Of a stretch of DNA of 64,000 bases, positions 25,746 to 34,296 are shown in pieces. The notes under the pieces were generated by a model, which saw only the letters and a program-made list of their open reading frames with translations, ran no database searches and was not told where the DNA came from. The DNA is taken from the NCBI RefSeq assembly GCF_009789235.1, contig NZ_WSTB01000002.1:124001-188000 (forward strand), given 5' to 3'. Position numbers and translations under genes: made by a program. Position 1 is the stretch's first letter; every line of letters starts with the position of its first letter. Source of the DNA: Flavobacterium hydrocarbonoxydans (GTDB lineage: Bacteria; Bacteroidota; Bacteroidia; Flavobacteriales; Flavobacteriaceae).

Positions 25746-27065
25746 TTAATGTATAATTGAGTTTAAAATAAAAACGAAAATAATTCCTAAAACAGACACT
25801 AAAGATTCCATAACTGTCCAGGATTTAAAGGTATCTTTCAGGCTGATGTTAAAATATTCTTTGAACATCCAAAAACCCGGATCGTTTACGTGAGAGCACA
25901 TCAGACTTCCTGCTCCTACTGCCAGCACCAGTAAATTAGGATCTAACCCACTCGCTTGTAACAAAGGTAGCAAAACACTGGCAGTCATCAATCCCGCAGC
26001 CGTTGCTGATCCTACACAAATCCTGATAATCGCAGCCATTAACCAGGCCAGCAAATACGGATGAATATTGGTTTGGGTAAGTGCCTGTACAATAGTTTCG
26101 TTTACGCCGCTTACGACCATCACTTCTTTGAGACTTCCTGCGCCCCCAATAATTAATATAATTAAAGCGACATCTTTTATCGCGATGCCATATTCATCCA
26201 TTATCGAAACCATGCTTTTATTCAATCGTAATCCTAAAGTATAGGTGCAAATAAGTAATGAAATCAGCATAATGATACTGGGATCGCCAATAGTTTTGCA
26301 AATATTTCCTAAACTTTCGTTATTGGAAACTAAAGGAAGCAATGAGGTAAGAGTTAATCCGAAAACCGGAAACAATGCCGAAAACAAACTGATGCCAAAA
26401 CCCGGAATTTTGTTGTTGCTGCTGACTTCCTCTACGTTTAAGATTTCCTGTTTTGATTCTGTTTTGATATTTCTAAGCAAATTAGAAAACAACAATCCGG
26501 CAATAAAAATAGTCGGAATGGCGATTATGACGCCATAAATTAAAACAAGTCCTATATCAGCACTTAACATGCTGCTTAAAGCCATTGGAGATGGATGTGG
26601 TGGTAAGAATCCATGTGCAACAGAAAGGGAAGCCAGCATCGGAATACCTAAATAAACCTTTGACAACTTAAATTGATGTGCCACTGAAAATATTATGGGC
26701 ACTAATAATACAAATCCAACACTATAAAAAAGCGGAATTCCAACGATGAATCCCGTAATCATTAAACCCAAACGAACGTATTTTTCGCCAGTCCAGCCCA
26801 TAACGGTTTTGGCAATCACATTCGCCGCTCCGGAGGAAACCGTTAGTTTGCCAATACAGGTTCCGAAAACAATAATCAGTGTGATAGAACCTAACATTTC
26901 GCCCAAACCTTTTTGAATCGTTTGTGACAAACTATTAATTGGCAATCCTAAAAACAAACCCGCCAACAAAGACGTAATAATAAAAGCAACAAACGGATTA
27001 ATCTTGAACCATGCTATTTGTATGATTAAAAATGCAATACAGGCTGTTAGGATTAATACGCTCAT
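25746..27065 (-). CDS. GntP-family gluconate-type permease
   Basis: A 439-residue membrane protein with about 12 hydrophobic helices. Family marks are FVAFIITSLLAGLFLGLP, GEMLGSITLIIVFGTCIG, HGFLPPHPSPMALS (a conserved GntP motif) and a late GSLMCSHVNDPGFWMFKEYF. GntP proteins take up gluconate and related sugar acids with protons. First gene of the six-gene cluster. The tandem operator-like motifs and a minus-strand TATATTTG (27116-27123) lie directly upstream. Family and cluster suggest transport of an aldonic or amino-aldonic acid. Confidence 0.92.
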   Translation of the reverse strand: MSVLILTACIAFLIIQIAWFKINPFVAFIITSLLAGLFLGLPINSLSQTIQKGLGEMLGSITLIIVFGTCIGKLTVSSGAANVIAKTVMGWTGEKYVRLGLMITGFIVGIPLFYSVGFVLLVPIIFSVAHQFKLSKVYLGIPMLASLSVAHGFLPPHPSPMALSSMLSADIGLVLIYGVIIAIPTIFIAGLLFSNLLRNIKTESKQEILNVEEVSSNNKIPGFGISLFSALFPVFGLTLTSLLPLVSNNESLGNICKTIGDPSIIMLISLLICTYTLGLRLNKSMVSIMDEYGIAIKDVALIILIIGGAGSLKEVMVVSGVNETIVQALTQTNIHPYLLAWLMAAIIRICVGSATAAGLMTASVLLPLLQASGLDPNLLVLAVGAGSLMCSHVNDPGFWMFKEYFNISLKDTFKSWTVMESLVSVLGIIFVFILNSIIH

Positions 27066-27115
27066 AGCAGGTTAATTTCACTGATTAATAATGACTTGGG
27101 TTTGTTAATGAAATT

Positions 27116-27123
27116 CAAATATA
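27116..27123 (-). promoter_or_regulatory. -7 element of the gntP cluster
   Basis: TATATTTG on the minus strand, about 50 nt before the gntP ATG. A TTG 15 nt further upstream (27139-27141) touches the edge of the operator-like repeats, so a bound regulator would contact the -33 region. Confidence 0.5.
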
Positions 27124-27140
27124 TAAATTATTTTAATACA

Positions 27141-27178
27141 ATGCGATTTTTTTGCAAATAATGCGATTTTTTTGCAAA
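27141..27178. promoter_or_regulatory. Tandem operator-like motifs of the gntP cluster
   Basis: ATGCGATTTTTTTGCAAA occurs at 27141-27158 and again at 27161-27178, a period of exactly 20 bp (about two helical turns). The same motif in inverse orientation lies upstream of the GH20 gene at 20321-20338. Each has a weak TGC...GCA dyad. Best read as binding sites for the linked DeoR-family regulator. Confidence 0.65.
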
Positions 27179-27253
27179 ACCTTTTAGCTATTTAAAATTA
27201 ATTTTGAAATAAAACTCCAGCGACTTTTTTATCTTTATAGAAATTTAAATCAA

Positions 27254-28018
27254 ATGAAAATAGCGCTAATCCAGTCTGACCTGCATTGGGAAGAACCTCA
27301 GAAAAACAGAAATAACTTTGAAGAGAAAATCGATTCGATTGATCAGGAAGTTAATTTGATTGTGCTTCCTGAAATGTTTACGACCGGATTTACGATGAAT
27401 GCTTCAAAAATGGCTGAAACCATGCAGGGCGAAAGTATTCTTTGGATGCAGACTTTGGCTAAAAAGAAAAATTGTGCCCTCACAGGAAGTTTGATTATCG
27501 AAGAAAACAATCAGTATTACAACCGCTCGATTTTTGTTTTTCCAAATGGAGAAATAGAACACTATGATAAACGCCATTTGTTTACACTGGCTAGCGAAGA
27601 CCAATTTTACACAAAAGGAACACAAAAAAACATTATCGAATATATGGGCTGGAGAATTTGCCCACAAATATGTTACGATTTACGCTTCCCTGTTTTTTCC
27701 AGAAATACAGAAAACTACGACTTTCTTTTGTATGTTGCCAATTGGCCAAAAGTACGTACGAATGCCTGGGATGCATTACTAAAAGCACGTGCGATCGAAA
27801 ACATGTCTTACGTAATTGGTGTAAACAGAATAGGTTTTGACGCCAATGCTTACGAACATATTGGTCACTCGCAAGCAGTAGATTTTTTAGGAAACTATAT
27901 TTTGGAACCCCAGGAAACAGAAGGTGTTTTTATAATTGAATTGGATAAAAACCCACTATTAGAAACCAGAAAAAAACTTGATTTCCTGAGTGATAAAGAC
28001 ACTTTTACGATAAACTAG
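27254..28018 (+). CDS. Nitrilase-superfamily amidohydrolase (YafV/omega-amidase-like)
   Basis: A 254-residue enzyme with the full nitrilase triad: Glu40 (VLPEMFTTGF), Lys106 (HYDKRHLF) and Cys140 (CPQICYDLRFP). The MFTTGFTM segment and overall length fit the YafV branch, which hydrolyses alpha-ketoglutaramate/alpha-ketosuccinamate-like omega-amides, a metabolite repair role. It converges with a 4-nt overlap on the Big_5 lipoprotein gene. Confidence 0.9.
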   Translation: MKIALIQSDLHWEEPQKNRNNFEEKIDSIDQEVNLIVLPEMFTTGFTMNASKMAETMQGESILWMQTLAKKKNCALTGSLIIEENNQYYNRSIFVFPNGEIEHYDKRHLFTLASEDQFYTKGTQKNIIEYMGWRICPQICYDLRFPVFSRNTENYDFLLYVANWPKVRTNAWDALLKARAIENMSYVIGVNRIGFDANAYEHIGHSQAVDFLGNYILEPQETEGVFIIELDKNPLLETRKKLDFLSDKDTFTIN

Positions 28019-29706
28019 AAAGCCGTTTTCTTTCTTTTCGCATCGTCTTTTTTCTTCTTTTCATCTTCTTTTCGCTCCAGTTCAGAATTATATGGAATAC
28101 TCAAATCAAAAGTCTGATCGACATCCCAATTGGCCCGAACATCAAAACTTCCCTGTAGATAATTAACTTCTTCTGAATATTGTTTGTTCAGATAATTCCC
28201 GGCATCGTATATTTTATTTTTATTGTCATCATAAATCACACGAATTGAGAACAATTCAGGCTCTAAAAGATTGAATTCAAATTTGGTTTCGCCTGTCGAA
28301 TATTCGGTAGCCAGTACCTTATCCCCTTTTTTATTAATCAGTTCGATGATAATCGGAAAGCGTTTTACATTCTTTAAATTCAAAACTACATTTCCGTAAT
28401 CCTCCAGTTCTTTCGTATTTAATTTATAAGATAAAGTATCATTTGATTTTTCGTAAAAATCAGTCAGAGCCCCCGGAAAAAAAGTAAAATTGTATTTCTG
28501 AGAAGGTTCTCTCTTAAAGTCGAAATATAATTTTTGCTCAAATTCATCATATTCTGTAGTAAAATCAACAGCAACAGAATCTTTATCGACTAACTTCATT
28601 AAAGTTTTATCAAATTTCACCAATGGTGTAGCAGAATTTAAAGTAAACCTATCTCTAAAATTAATCGCTCCGTTTTGTACCGGACTAATATTTAACGTAT
28701 CCTTTTTCTGGTCTTTGATTTTAAAAGTAAAATCTTTTTTATAATTGTCATGACTTACTTCCATTGATAATGAATCGACTTTTATAGGCTTGTACCAAAC
28801 CTGCAGCGAATCTTTTTTAGGAAATTCAGTTACGATGGTTTCTAAGATTTCATTTTGGTTTTTCAAAACAATTTTTGGCTTCGAAATTTTAAAGTTTTGT
28901 TTTCCATCATACGGAAGCAACAATCGGTTTCCGGAAGCCTGAGTCGGTTTTAATGCCTTTAGCGGAAGCGCTTCTTTAAATAATTCTATCTCAAAAAGGG
29001 TGTCATTCGGAACCGTGATATAATGTTTGATAAAACCAATTTTATCATCTTTAGGACTAAATTTATTATTATTGCTTTTATCTTTCAGAGCCAGCAAAAA
29101 ATATTTTCCAGCCTTTAAATTTTCTAATTTAAAAGTCTGCAGACTGTCCAGCGTATTCGTGATATAGCGTGGCGTTTCTTTGTAAATAATAGAATCATTG
29201 AACTTGTCATCGACTTCATATAACATTACCGAAACAAAATTATCGACTGTTTTATCATAAGCATCTTTAATTCTTCCGCCAAGCGTCAGTGAGTCAATAT
29301 AAGTTCCTGTTGAAAATACATATTTGAACTGATTATAAGGGTTTCCTTCGTTATTATCGGTGATACTTTGACCAAAATTCAAACTGTAAGTCGTGTTAGG
29401 CAACAACGTATCTTTGATTTGGATTGTAATCTCTTTACTTGCGTTTGAAGGTGTAATAATAGGCTGAGTCTTCATTGGAGGAGAAATAATCAGCTGTTTA
29501 TTGGTATTTTTAAGCTTTACATATTCATCAAATGTCAGGATGATTTTGTCGCCTTTAAATTCTGTACTGAAATTTTTAGGGTAACTCGATCTTAAAATTG
29601 GTGCCAGAGTATCTTTTAGCCCACCGGTTATACTGCCTCGCTTGGCACAGCTCATCATTAACAGTACTAATAAAAAAGAGATATATTTTAAGTTGTTTTT
29701 CAACAT
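28015..29706 (-). CDS. Lipoprotein with N-terminal Big_5 (Ig-like) domain
   Basis: A 563-residue protein from the ATG at 29706 (MLKNNLK). The lipobox LLMMSC (Cys about 20) makes it a lipoprotein. A bacterial Ig-like Big_5 domain follows (about 33-130) with LAPILRSSYPKNFSTEFKGD and ITLTFDEYVKL-type strands (ILTFDEYV seen). The remainder is beta-rich with repeated PNTTYSLNFG/TYIDSLTLGG patterns and a highly charged Lys/Arg tail. Such proteins are common single-copy genes in Bacteroidota and probably sit on the outer membrane, facing the periplasm or surface. Function not known. Confidence 0.8.
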   Translation of the reverse strand: MLKNNLKYISFLLVLLMMSCAKRGSITGGLKDTLAPILRSSYPKNFSTEFKGDKIILTFDEYVKLKNTNKQLIISPPMKTQPIITPSNASKEITIQIKDTLLPNTTYSLNFGQSITDNNEGNPYNQFKYVFSTGTYIDSLTLGGRIKDAYDKTVDNFVSVMLYEVDDKFNDSIIYKETPRYITNTLDSLQTFKLENLKAGKYFLLALKDKSNNNKFSPKDDKIGFIKHYITVPNDTLFEIELFKEALPLKALKPTQASGNRLLLPYDGKQNFKISKPKIVLKNQNEILETIVTEFPKKDSLQVWYKPIKVDSLSMEVSHDNYKKDFTFKIKDQKKDTLNISPVQNGAINFRDRFTLNSATPLVKFDKTLMKLVDKDSVAVDFTTEYDEFEQKLYFDFKREPSQKYNFTFFPGALTDFYEKSNDTLSYKLNTKELEDYGNVVLNLKNVKRFPIIIELINKKGDKVLATEYSTGETKFEFNLLEPELFSIRVIYDDNKNKIYDAGNYLNKQYSEEVNYLQGSFDVRANWDVDQTFDLSIPYNSELERKEDEKKKKDDAKRKKTAF

Positions 29707-29864
29707 GATGGTTTCAAATTTGATTCCACAAAATAACAATTATATTTACTTCTATCGAAATTTTTTATCGAATTATTAGGATTTGCCCGTGCTATGAAGA
29801 TTTCTTTCTTTTAAAATTAAAAAAAGAAAAAAGCAATACAAACTTTGAACCCCTTATAATTTCT

Positions 29865-29872
29865 TACATTTG
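29865..29872 (+). promoter_or_regulatory. -7 element TACATTTG before lipoprotein gene
   Basis: Matches TAnnTTTG with a TTG 17 nt upstream (29845-29847), about 20 nt before the start of the lipoprotein ORF at 29893. Confidence 0.5.
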
Positions 29873-29892
29873 AAATTCAATTTAATTCACAA

Positions 29893-30903
29893 TTGGTTTT
29901 GAAAAAAGGTTTTCTTCTTAGTGTATTCTTCTTCCTATTGACAGCTTGTAATAGAAACGACAAACCCATTATAGCCTTTTATTACTGGAAAACAACATTT
30001 AAACTTTCAGAAAAAGAAAAAGTTACCTTAGAAGAAAACAACGTTTCTAAAATCTATATTCGCTATTTCGACATTGATTTGCATCCTAAAACCAAAGTTC
30101 CTTTTCCGGTAAGTCCCATTCATTTTAAAGAAAAACCAACAGCATATAACATCGTTCCTGTAGTATATCTTAAAAATCAGGTCTTGCTGCAACCCAACCT
30201 CAATATTGACGATTTGGCTCAGAAAACGGTTAATTTTATCAATACGATCAATCAAAAAAACAACCTTAATGGTCAGGAAATTCAAATAGACTGCGACTGG
30301 ACATTAGCAACCAAGACTATTTATTTAGAATTTATAGAAAAAATAAAAAAGCTTTCTCATAAAAAACTATCTGCCACCATCAGGCTGCATCAGGTAAAAT
30401 ATTTTAAGAAAACCAAAATACCCAATGTCGATTCGGGCGTTTTGATGTATTACAACATCGGAACCATATCGGCTGATTCATCCAATTCTATTTATGAGAA
30501 AAAAATTGCCGACCGTTATCTCAAGAGTTTAAAAAAATACCCTCTCCAACTTAATTTTGCATTACCAATTTATTCCTGGGCTGTACATATTAAGAACCAA
30601 AAAGTTATAGGATTAAAAAGCAAATTAAATGTTTCCGATTTACAAAAGGACACTAACTTTGTAAAAATAAAAACAAATTATTTCAGGGTAAAACACGCTA
30701 ATTATAAGGGCGGAACGTTTTATGAAAAAGACGACCTCCTGAAAACAGAAGCCATTACTGCTGCTGATTTAACAGAAATGGCAGAAGACCTGAACGAAAA
30801 TTCAGCTCAGGCTCCTAAGGAAATTATATTTTACGATTTAGACGAATTCAATTTAAATAACTATGAAAAGAATATTTTTGAACAAGTTGTTTCTTGTTTT
30901 TAG
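29893..30903 (+). CDS. Lipoprotein of unknown function, TTG start
   Basis: A 336-residue ORF with no ATG at its start; TTG at 29893 and TTG at 29899 (giving MKKGFLLSVF) are the candidates. Signal peptide with lipobox LLTAC (Cys about 19). The mature part has an alternating beta/alpha pattern (IAFYYWKT, KIYIRYFDIDLH, YNIVPVVYLKN, IQIDCDWT, LSATIRLHQ, SGVLMYYNIG, LNFALPIYSWA) that looks like a TIM barrel, possibly of the DUF3142 type; this assignment is tentative. Its last 41 nt overlap the next gene, so the two are translationally coupled. Confidence 0.7.
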   Translation: MVLKKGFLLSVFFFLLTACNRNDKPIIAFYYWKTTFKLSEKEKVTLEENNVSKIYIRYFDIDLHPKTKVPFPVSPIHFKEKPTAYNIVPVVYLKNQVLLQPNLNIDDLAQKTVNFINTINQKNNLNGQEIQIDCDWTLATKTIYLEFIEKIKKLSHKKLSATIRLHQVKYFKKTKIPNVDSGVLMYYNIGTISADSSNSIYEKKIADRYLKSLKKYPLQLNFALPIYSWAVHIKNQKVIGLKSKLNVSDLQKDTNFVKIKTNYFRVKHANYKGGTFYEKDDLLKTEAITAADLTEMAEDLNENSAQAPKEIIFYDLDEFNLNNYEKNIFEQVVSCF

Positions 30904-33223
30904 TAGCGCATTACTATTTATTTATGGTGTGATTTATGCCTGCGGAGGTGGCTATGACTATGATTTTATAGGATACAATTCGAATTTTACTCCTGAAACT
31001 TTTACCGAAGAATCCTATACGCCTTTGTTTTTATCGGGCGACGTTTTTTATGAAATTGGTTTCGTCTCCAATTACAATTCCCGTTTTAATGATAATATTG
31101 CCAAAGACTGGAAAGAATACCTTAAACAAAAAGCAGATACTGCCACCATTAACTTTTTTTTACTGGACAAGAGTAAAAAAGAAATTGTGCAGGATGAAAG
31201 TTTTGTTTCGAAAAGCGAATTTGACTTAGACCAATTGCATCTTTTTTATACTTCGAAAAAGAAAAATGAAACCTCTGAAAAGTGGTCGAAAAAAATCAAT
31301 TTGAAAGATAAAGAAATCAAAAACTTTCTGGAATTTATGTATCTGGCCAAAAGAATCGAATCGTCTTCGGTTGGAAATTACGAATACTGGAGCTACGAAC
31401 CCGCAGAAGCTAACTTGTTTTCAGACTGGAAATGGATTGGTGAAATCGAAAAAAACTATACCGATACAAAAGATAGTTTTTTAAAAAACAGGTACTGGTT
31501 CCAAACCATGAAAGCTTATTTTTATAGCGACAACAATAAAAAAGCAATAGACTTCTTTAACAAAACAGAAGCTTCAGTTCCTAAAAACACTTTGTATTAT
31601 CGCGCCCTTGCTTATGTGGCAGGCGTACAGTATAAAGTAAAAAATTATGCCCAATCGAATTATTTATACGCACAGGTTTTTGACAAATGTCCTCAAATGC
31701 GTGTGGTTGCGGCTTATAATTTTCATCCGCAAGAAGAAAAAGACTGGAACGAGTCCTTACAATTAGCCAAAAATAATCAGGAAAAAGCAGCACTTTGGGC
31801 CGTTCAGGGTTATTATAAAAATGAAACAGAAGCTATTGAAAAAATATTTGGATTAGACCCAAAAAGCGAGCATCTGAATTATTTACTAACCCGCCTGGTA
31901 AACAAACAGGAAGACAAAATTAACAACTCTTTTCAAAAAGACACCGAACCGGATGCTAAAGCAAAAAGCCAGACCGTTGCTGAAAACAAAGCCTATAATA
32001 AAAGTAAAGTTGACAAAATCGCCTTTGATTTAGTGACTAAAATTACTGCTTCAGGCAACACCAACAAACCTTATTTATGGGATACCGCTTTAGGATACCT
32101 GCAAACTTTAAATGGCGATTTCTCTAAGGCAGAAAACAGTTTCGAAAAAGCAGAAAAAAGCATGCCCAAAACCGAACTGGCCAACAATCAGCTGCGACTG
32201 CTTCGTTTTGTAAACAACATGAGCAAAATAACCAAGCTGACAGACAAAAATGTAAACTCAATATTAAAAGATCTTAATTGGCTTTATCAGGAACTTCCTA
32301 AAGAATATAGAGGAACCGAGTTTCGCTACCAAAACGCTTCGCAATGGAGCAAAACATATTTATCCCGTTTGTATAAAGAGCAATCAAATCCTGTAATGGC
32401 AGAATTATTTGGCGAAACCAATTCGTATTATTGGGGTAATGGCAATTCTTTTTATGATAACGAAAAGAATTTATTGGCTATGAAAACATTTTTGGCAAAG
32501 CCAAATAAAACCGAAATCGAACAAACTGGTTTTGGAATTTACGGCCTAAAATTAAAAGACATCAATAATTTTCAGGCTGTAAAAGCGACGTATCAGAATA
32601 AAATCTCAGATGCGATAACTTTTATAAAAGAAGCAGATTCGGTACAATACATGAATTTCCTTGGGAATCCTTTCAACGGAAACATCAAAGATTGCCATGA
32701 TTGCGATCATACTGCTTATCAAAAAAAGAAATATTCACAATTGGATTTCCTGCAAACCATACAACTCATGCAGGACAAAATAGCCAAAAACGAAGACACT
32801 TATACCAACAGTTTGCTTTTAGGAAATGCTTTTTACAACATCACGCATTTTGGAAACGGCAGAACCTTTTACGAAATCAATATTGTAGGTTACGGATCAA
32901 GCCCTTATTCGTTCAGAGATTCAATGAAAAAAATGATTACCAATTGCAGCCTTCCTAAAATGTACTATCAAAAAGCATTAGAGGCAGCTACAACCAAAGA
33001 GCAAAAAGCCAAATGTATTTACCTGTTAGCCAAATGCGAACGAAACGAATATTACAATAAAAAATACAACAGCCTGAATAATTGGTGGGAAGTCGAAGAT
33101 AACAAAATTAACTTTTTAGCCTGGAGTGGCTTCAAAACCTTAAAAAATGAATATTCAGACACTAAATACTACAAAGAAGTACTTGCTGAGTGTGGTTATT
33201 TTAATACCTATGTAAATAAATAA
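30863..33223 (+). CDS. Large exported protein with TPR-like helical repeats
   Basis: A 786-residue protein with a signal peptide or N-terminal anchor (about 8-27, LFLVFSSALLFIYGVIYA). The central and C-terminal parts are rich in helical pairs typical of tetratricopeptide repeats, for example around 210-330 (YYRALAYVAGVQYKVKNYAQ then SNYLYAQVFDKC) and 405-445 (WDTALGYLQTLNGDFSKAEN). No catalytic motif is seen. It starts 41 nt before the end of the upstream lipoprotein gene in a different frame. Together they may form an envelope complex. Unknown function. Confidence 0.75.
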   Translation: MKRIFLNKLFLVFSSALLFIYGVIYACGGGYDYDFIGYNSNFTPETFTEESYTPLFLSGDVFYEIGFVSNYNSRFNDNIAKDWKEYLKQKADTATINFFLLDKSKKEIVQDESFVSKSEFDLDQLHLFYTSKKKNETSEKWSKKINLKDKEIKNFLEFMYLAKRIESSSVGNYEYWSYEPAEANLFSDWKWIGEIEKNYTDTKDSFLKNRYWFQTMKAYFYSDNNKKAIDFFNKTEASVPKNTLYYRALAYVAGVQYKVKNYAQSNYLYAQVFDKCPQMRVVAAYNFHPQEEKDWNESLQLAKNNQEKAALWAVQGYYKNETEAIEKIFGLDPKSEHLNYLLTRLVNKQEDKINNSFQKDTEPDAKAKSQTVAENKAYNKSKVDKIAFDLVTKITASGNTNKPYLWDTALGYLQTLNGDFSKAENSFEKAEKSMPKTELANNQLRLLRFVNNMSKITKLTDKNVNSILKDLNWLYQELPKEYRGTEFRYQNASQWSKTYLSRLYKEQSNPVMAELFGETNSYYWGNGNSFYDNEKNLLAMKTFLAKPNKTEIEQTGFGIYGLKLKDINNFQAVKATYQNKISDAITFIKEADSVQYMNFLGNPFNGNIKDCHDCDHTAYQKKKYSQLDFLQTIQLMQDKIAKNEDTYTNSLLLGNAFYNITHFGNGRTFYEINIVGYGSSPYSFRDSMKKMITNCSLPKMYYQKALEAATTKEQKAKCIYLLAKCERNEYYNKKYNSLNNWWEVEDNKINFLAWSGFKTLKNEYSDTKYYKEVLAECGYFNTYVNK

Positions 33224-33265
33224 ACCACAAATACTTTTTTTTCGTATATTAAACCAATAATTAAG

Positions 33266-33676
33266 ATGTTAAACAAAATTGAACATATCGGGATTGCAGT
33301 TGAAAACCTGGAAGAATCAAATATTTTATTTGAAAAACTATTGGGAGTTCCGCCTTATAAATCCGAGAGCGTAGAAAGTGAAGGAGTCGTTACTTCCTTT
33401 TTTCAAAACGGACCAAATAAAATTGAACTTTTAATGGCCACAAACCCCGAAAGTCCAATTGCGAAGTTTTTACAGAAAAAAGGACCCGGAATTCATCATA
33501 TTGCTTTTGACGTTGATGATATTGTTGCTGAATGCGAACGATTGAAAAAAGAAGGTTTTATTTTAATTAATGAAGTGCCAAAAAAGGGCGCCGACAATAA
33601 AATAGTAGCTTTTTTACATCCAAAAAACACAAATGGCGTTTTAGTTGAACTCTGCCAGGAAGTAAAACATTTATAG
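33266..33676 (+). CDS. mce: Methylmalonyl-CoA epimerase
   Basis: A 136-residue vicinal-oxygen-chelate protein. Metal ligands are the His in KIEHIGIAV (H7), a Gln/Glu pair in the middle and the His/Glu in GPGIHHIAFDVDD and GVLVELCQ. Length and the LLGVPPYKSESVESEGV segment fit methylmalonyl-CoA epimerase, which interconverts R/S-methylmalonyl-CoA between propionyl-CoA and succinyl-CoA. The mutase genes are not in this window. Confidence 0.9.
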   Translation: MLNKIEHIGIAVENLEESNILFEKLLGVPPYKSESVESEGVVTSFFQNGPNKIELLMATNPESPIAKFLQKKGPGIHHIAFDVDDIVAECERLKKEGFILINEVPKKGADNKIVAFLHPKNTNGVLVELCQEVKHL

Positions 33677-33811
33677 GAACAGTGCGTTAAGATATTGACA
33701 TTCAACAATATTTTTAAGAACAACTCGTTAAAATTTGAATAAAGCACAAAACAGGTGCATAAATATTTGGAGCGAATTAAAAATAGTGGTAATATTGCAA
33801 CTTCAAAAACC

Positions 33812-33885
33812 GGTCCTATAGCTCAGTTGGTTAGAGCACCTGACTCATAATCAGGTGGTCCCTGGTTCGAGCCCAGGTGGGACCA
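33812..33885 (+). tRNA. tRNA with CAT anticodon (probably elongator tRNA-Met)
   Basis: A 74-nt cloverleaf. The acceptor GGTCCTA pairs with TGGGACC (one G-U-like position), D arm GCTC...GAGC, anticodon stem CCTGA/TCAGG with loop CTCATAA (anticodon CAT), variable TGGTC, T stem CCTGG/CCAGG with loop TTCGAGC, discriminator A. The CAT anticodon could also be tRNA-Ile2 (lysidine-modified). The first pair and anticodon stem make initiator tRNA unlikely. Confidence 0.9.
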
Positions 33886-33888
33886 CAT

Positions 33889-33920
33889 AAAGCTTCATAT
33901 TTATTATGAAGCTTTTTTTT
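33889..33920 (+). terminator. Terminator after tRNA(CAT)
   Basis: AAAGCTTCATA (33889-33899) pairs with TATGAAGCTTT (33905-33915), then a T-run. It begins 4 nt after the tRNA. Confidence 0.88.
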
Positions 33921-34041
33921 GTTTTAAATTAGAATGCGTAAATTTGTAGGATATTGCAATTCAAAATTGTGCTATTTGTGTGAATTAGAGCATTTTCGAA
34001 CATAAAAAAGCAACCTACTCGCCCCTAAATTGAGTTAAATT

Positions 34042-34260
34042 ATGAGAATTATTTCAAAAAAAATACTAGCACTTACATTGATTTTTTTCAATGTGTTTTT
34101 GAGCTTTGCCATGCCACCAGAACCTGGCGACTGCGACGGCCTTCCATGTCAGGGCGACGTACCTATAGATCAAAATATATTTATTTTGACAGCAGCAGGA
34201 CTACTTTTAGGTGTATATATTGTATATAAAAGTATATCCATAAAAAAAAGCCCTAAGTAA
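34042..34260 (+). CDS. Short membrane-anchored protein with PID-CTERM-like tail
   Basis: A 72-residue protein: signal peptide (about 1-23, SFA), a short Pro/Cys-bearing mature stretch (MPPEPGDCDGLPCQGDV), then PID at residues 41-43 immediately before a hydrophobic helix (FILTAAGLLLGVYIVYK) and a basic tail (KSISIKKSPK). Signal peptide + short linker + PID + helix + basic end is the layout I know as PID-CTERM-like C-terminal sorting or anchor signal in Flavobacteriales. The two Cys may form a disulphide. No sorting enzyme is adjacent. Confidence 0.65.
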   Translation: MRIISKKILALTLIFFNVFLSFAMPPEPGDCDGLPCQGDVPIDQNIFILTAAGLLLGVYIVYKSISIKKSPK

Positions 34261-34278
34261 AAACCAGAGCTTTTTTTT
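34247..34278 (+). terminator. Possible terminator overlapping the end of the PID-type gene
   Basis: AAAAGCCCT can pair with AGAGCTTTT-like sequence (with a mismatch pair), followed by eight T. The stem is imperfect. Confidence 0.45.
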
Positions 34279-34296
34279 ATTCAGAAAATTCGAAGC

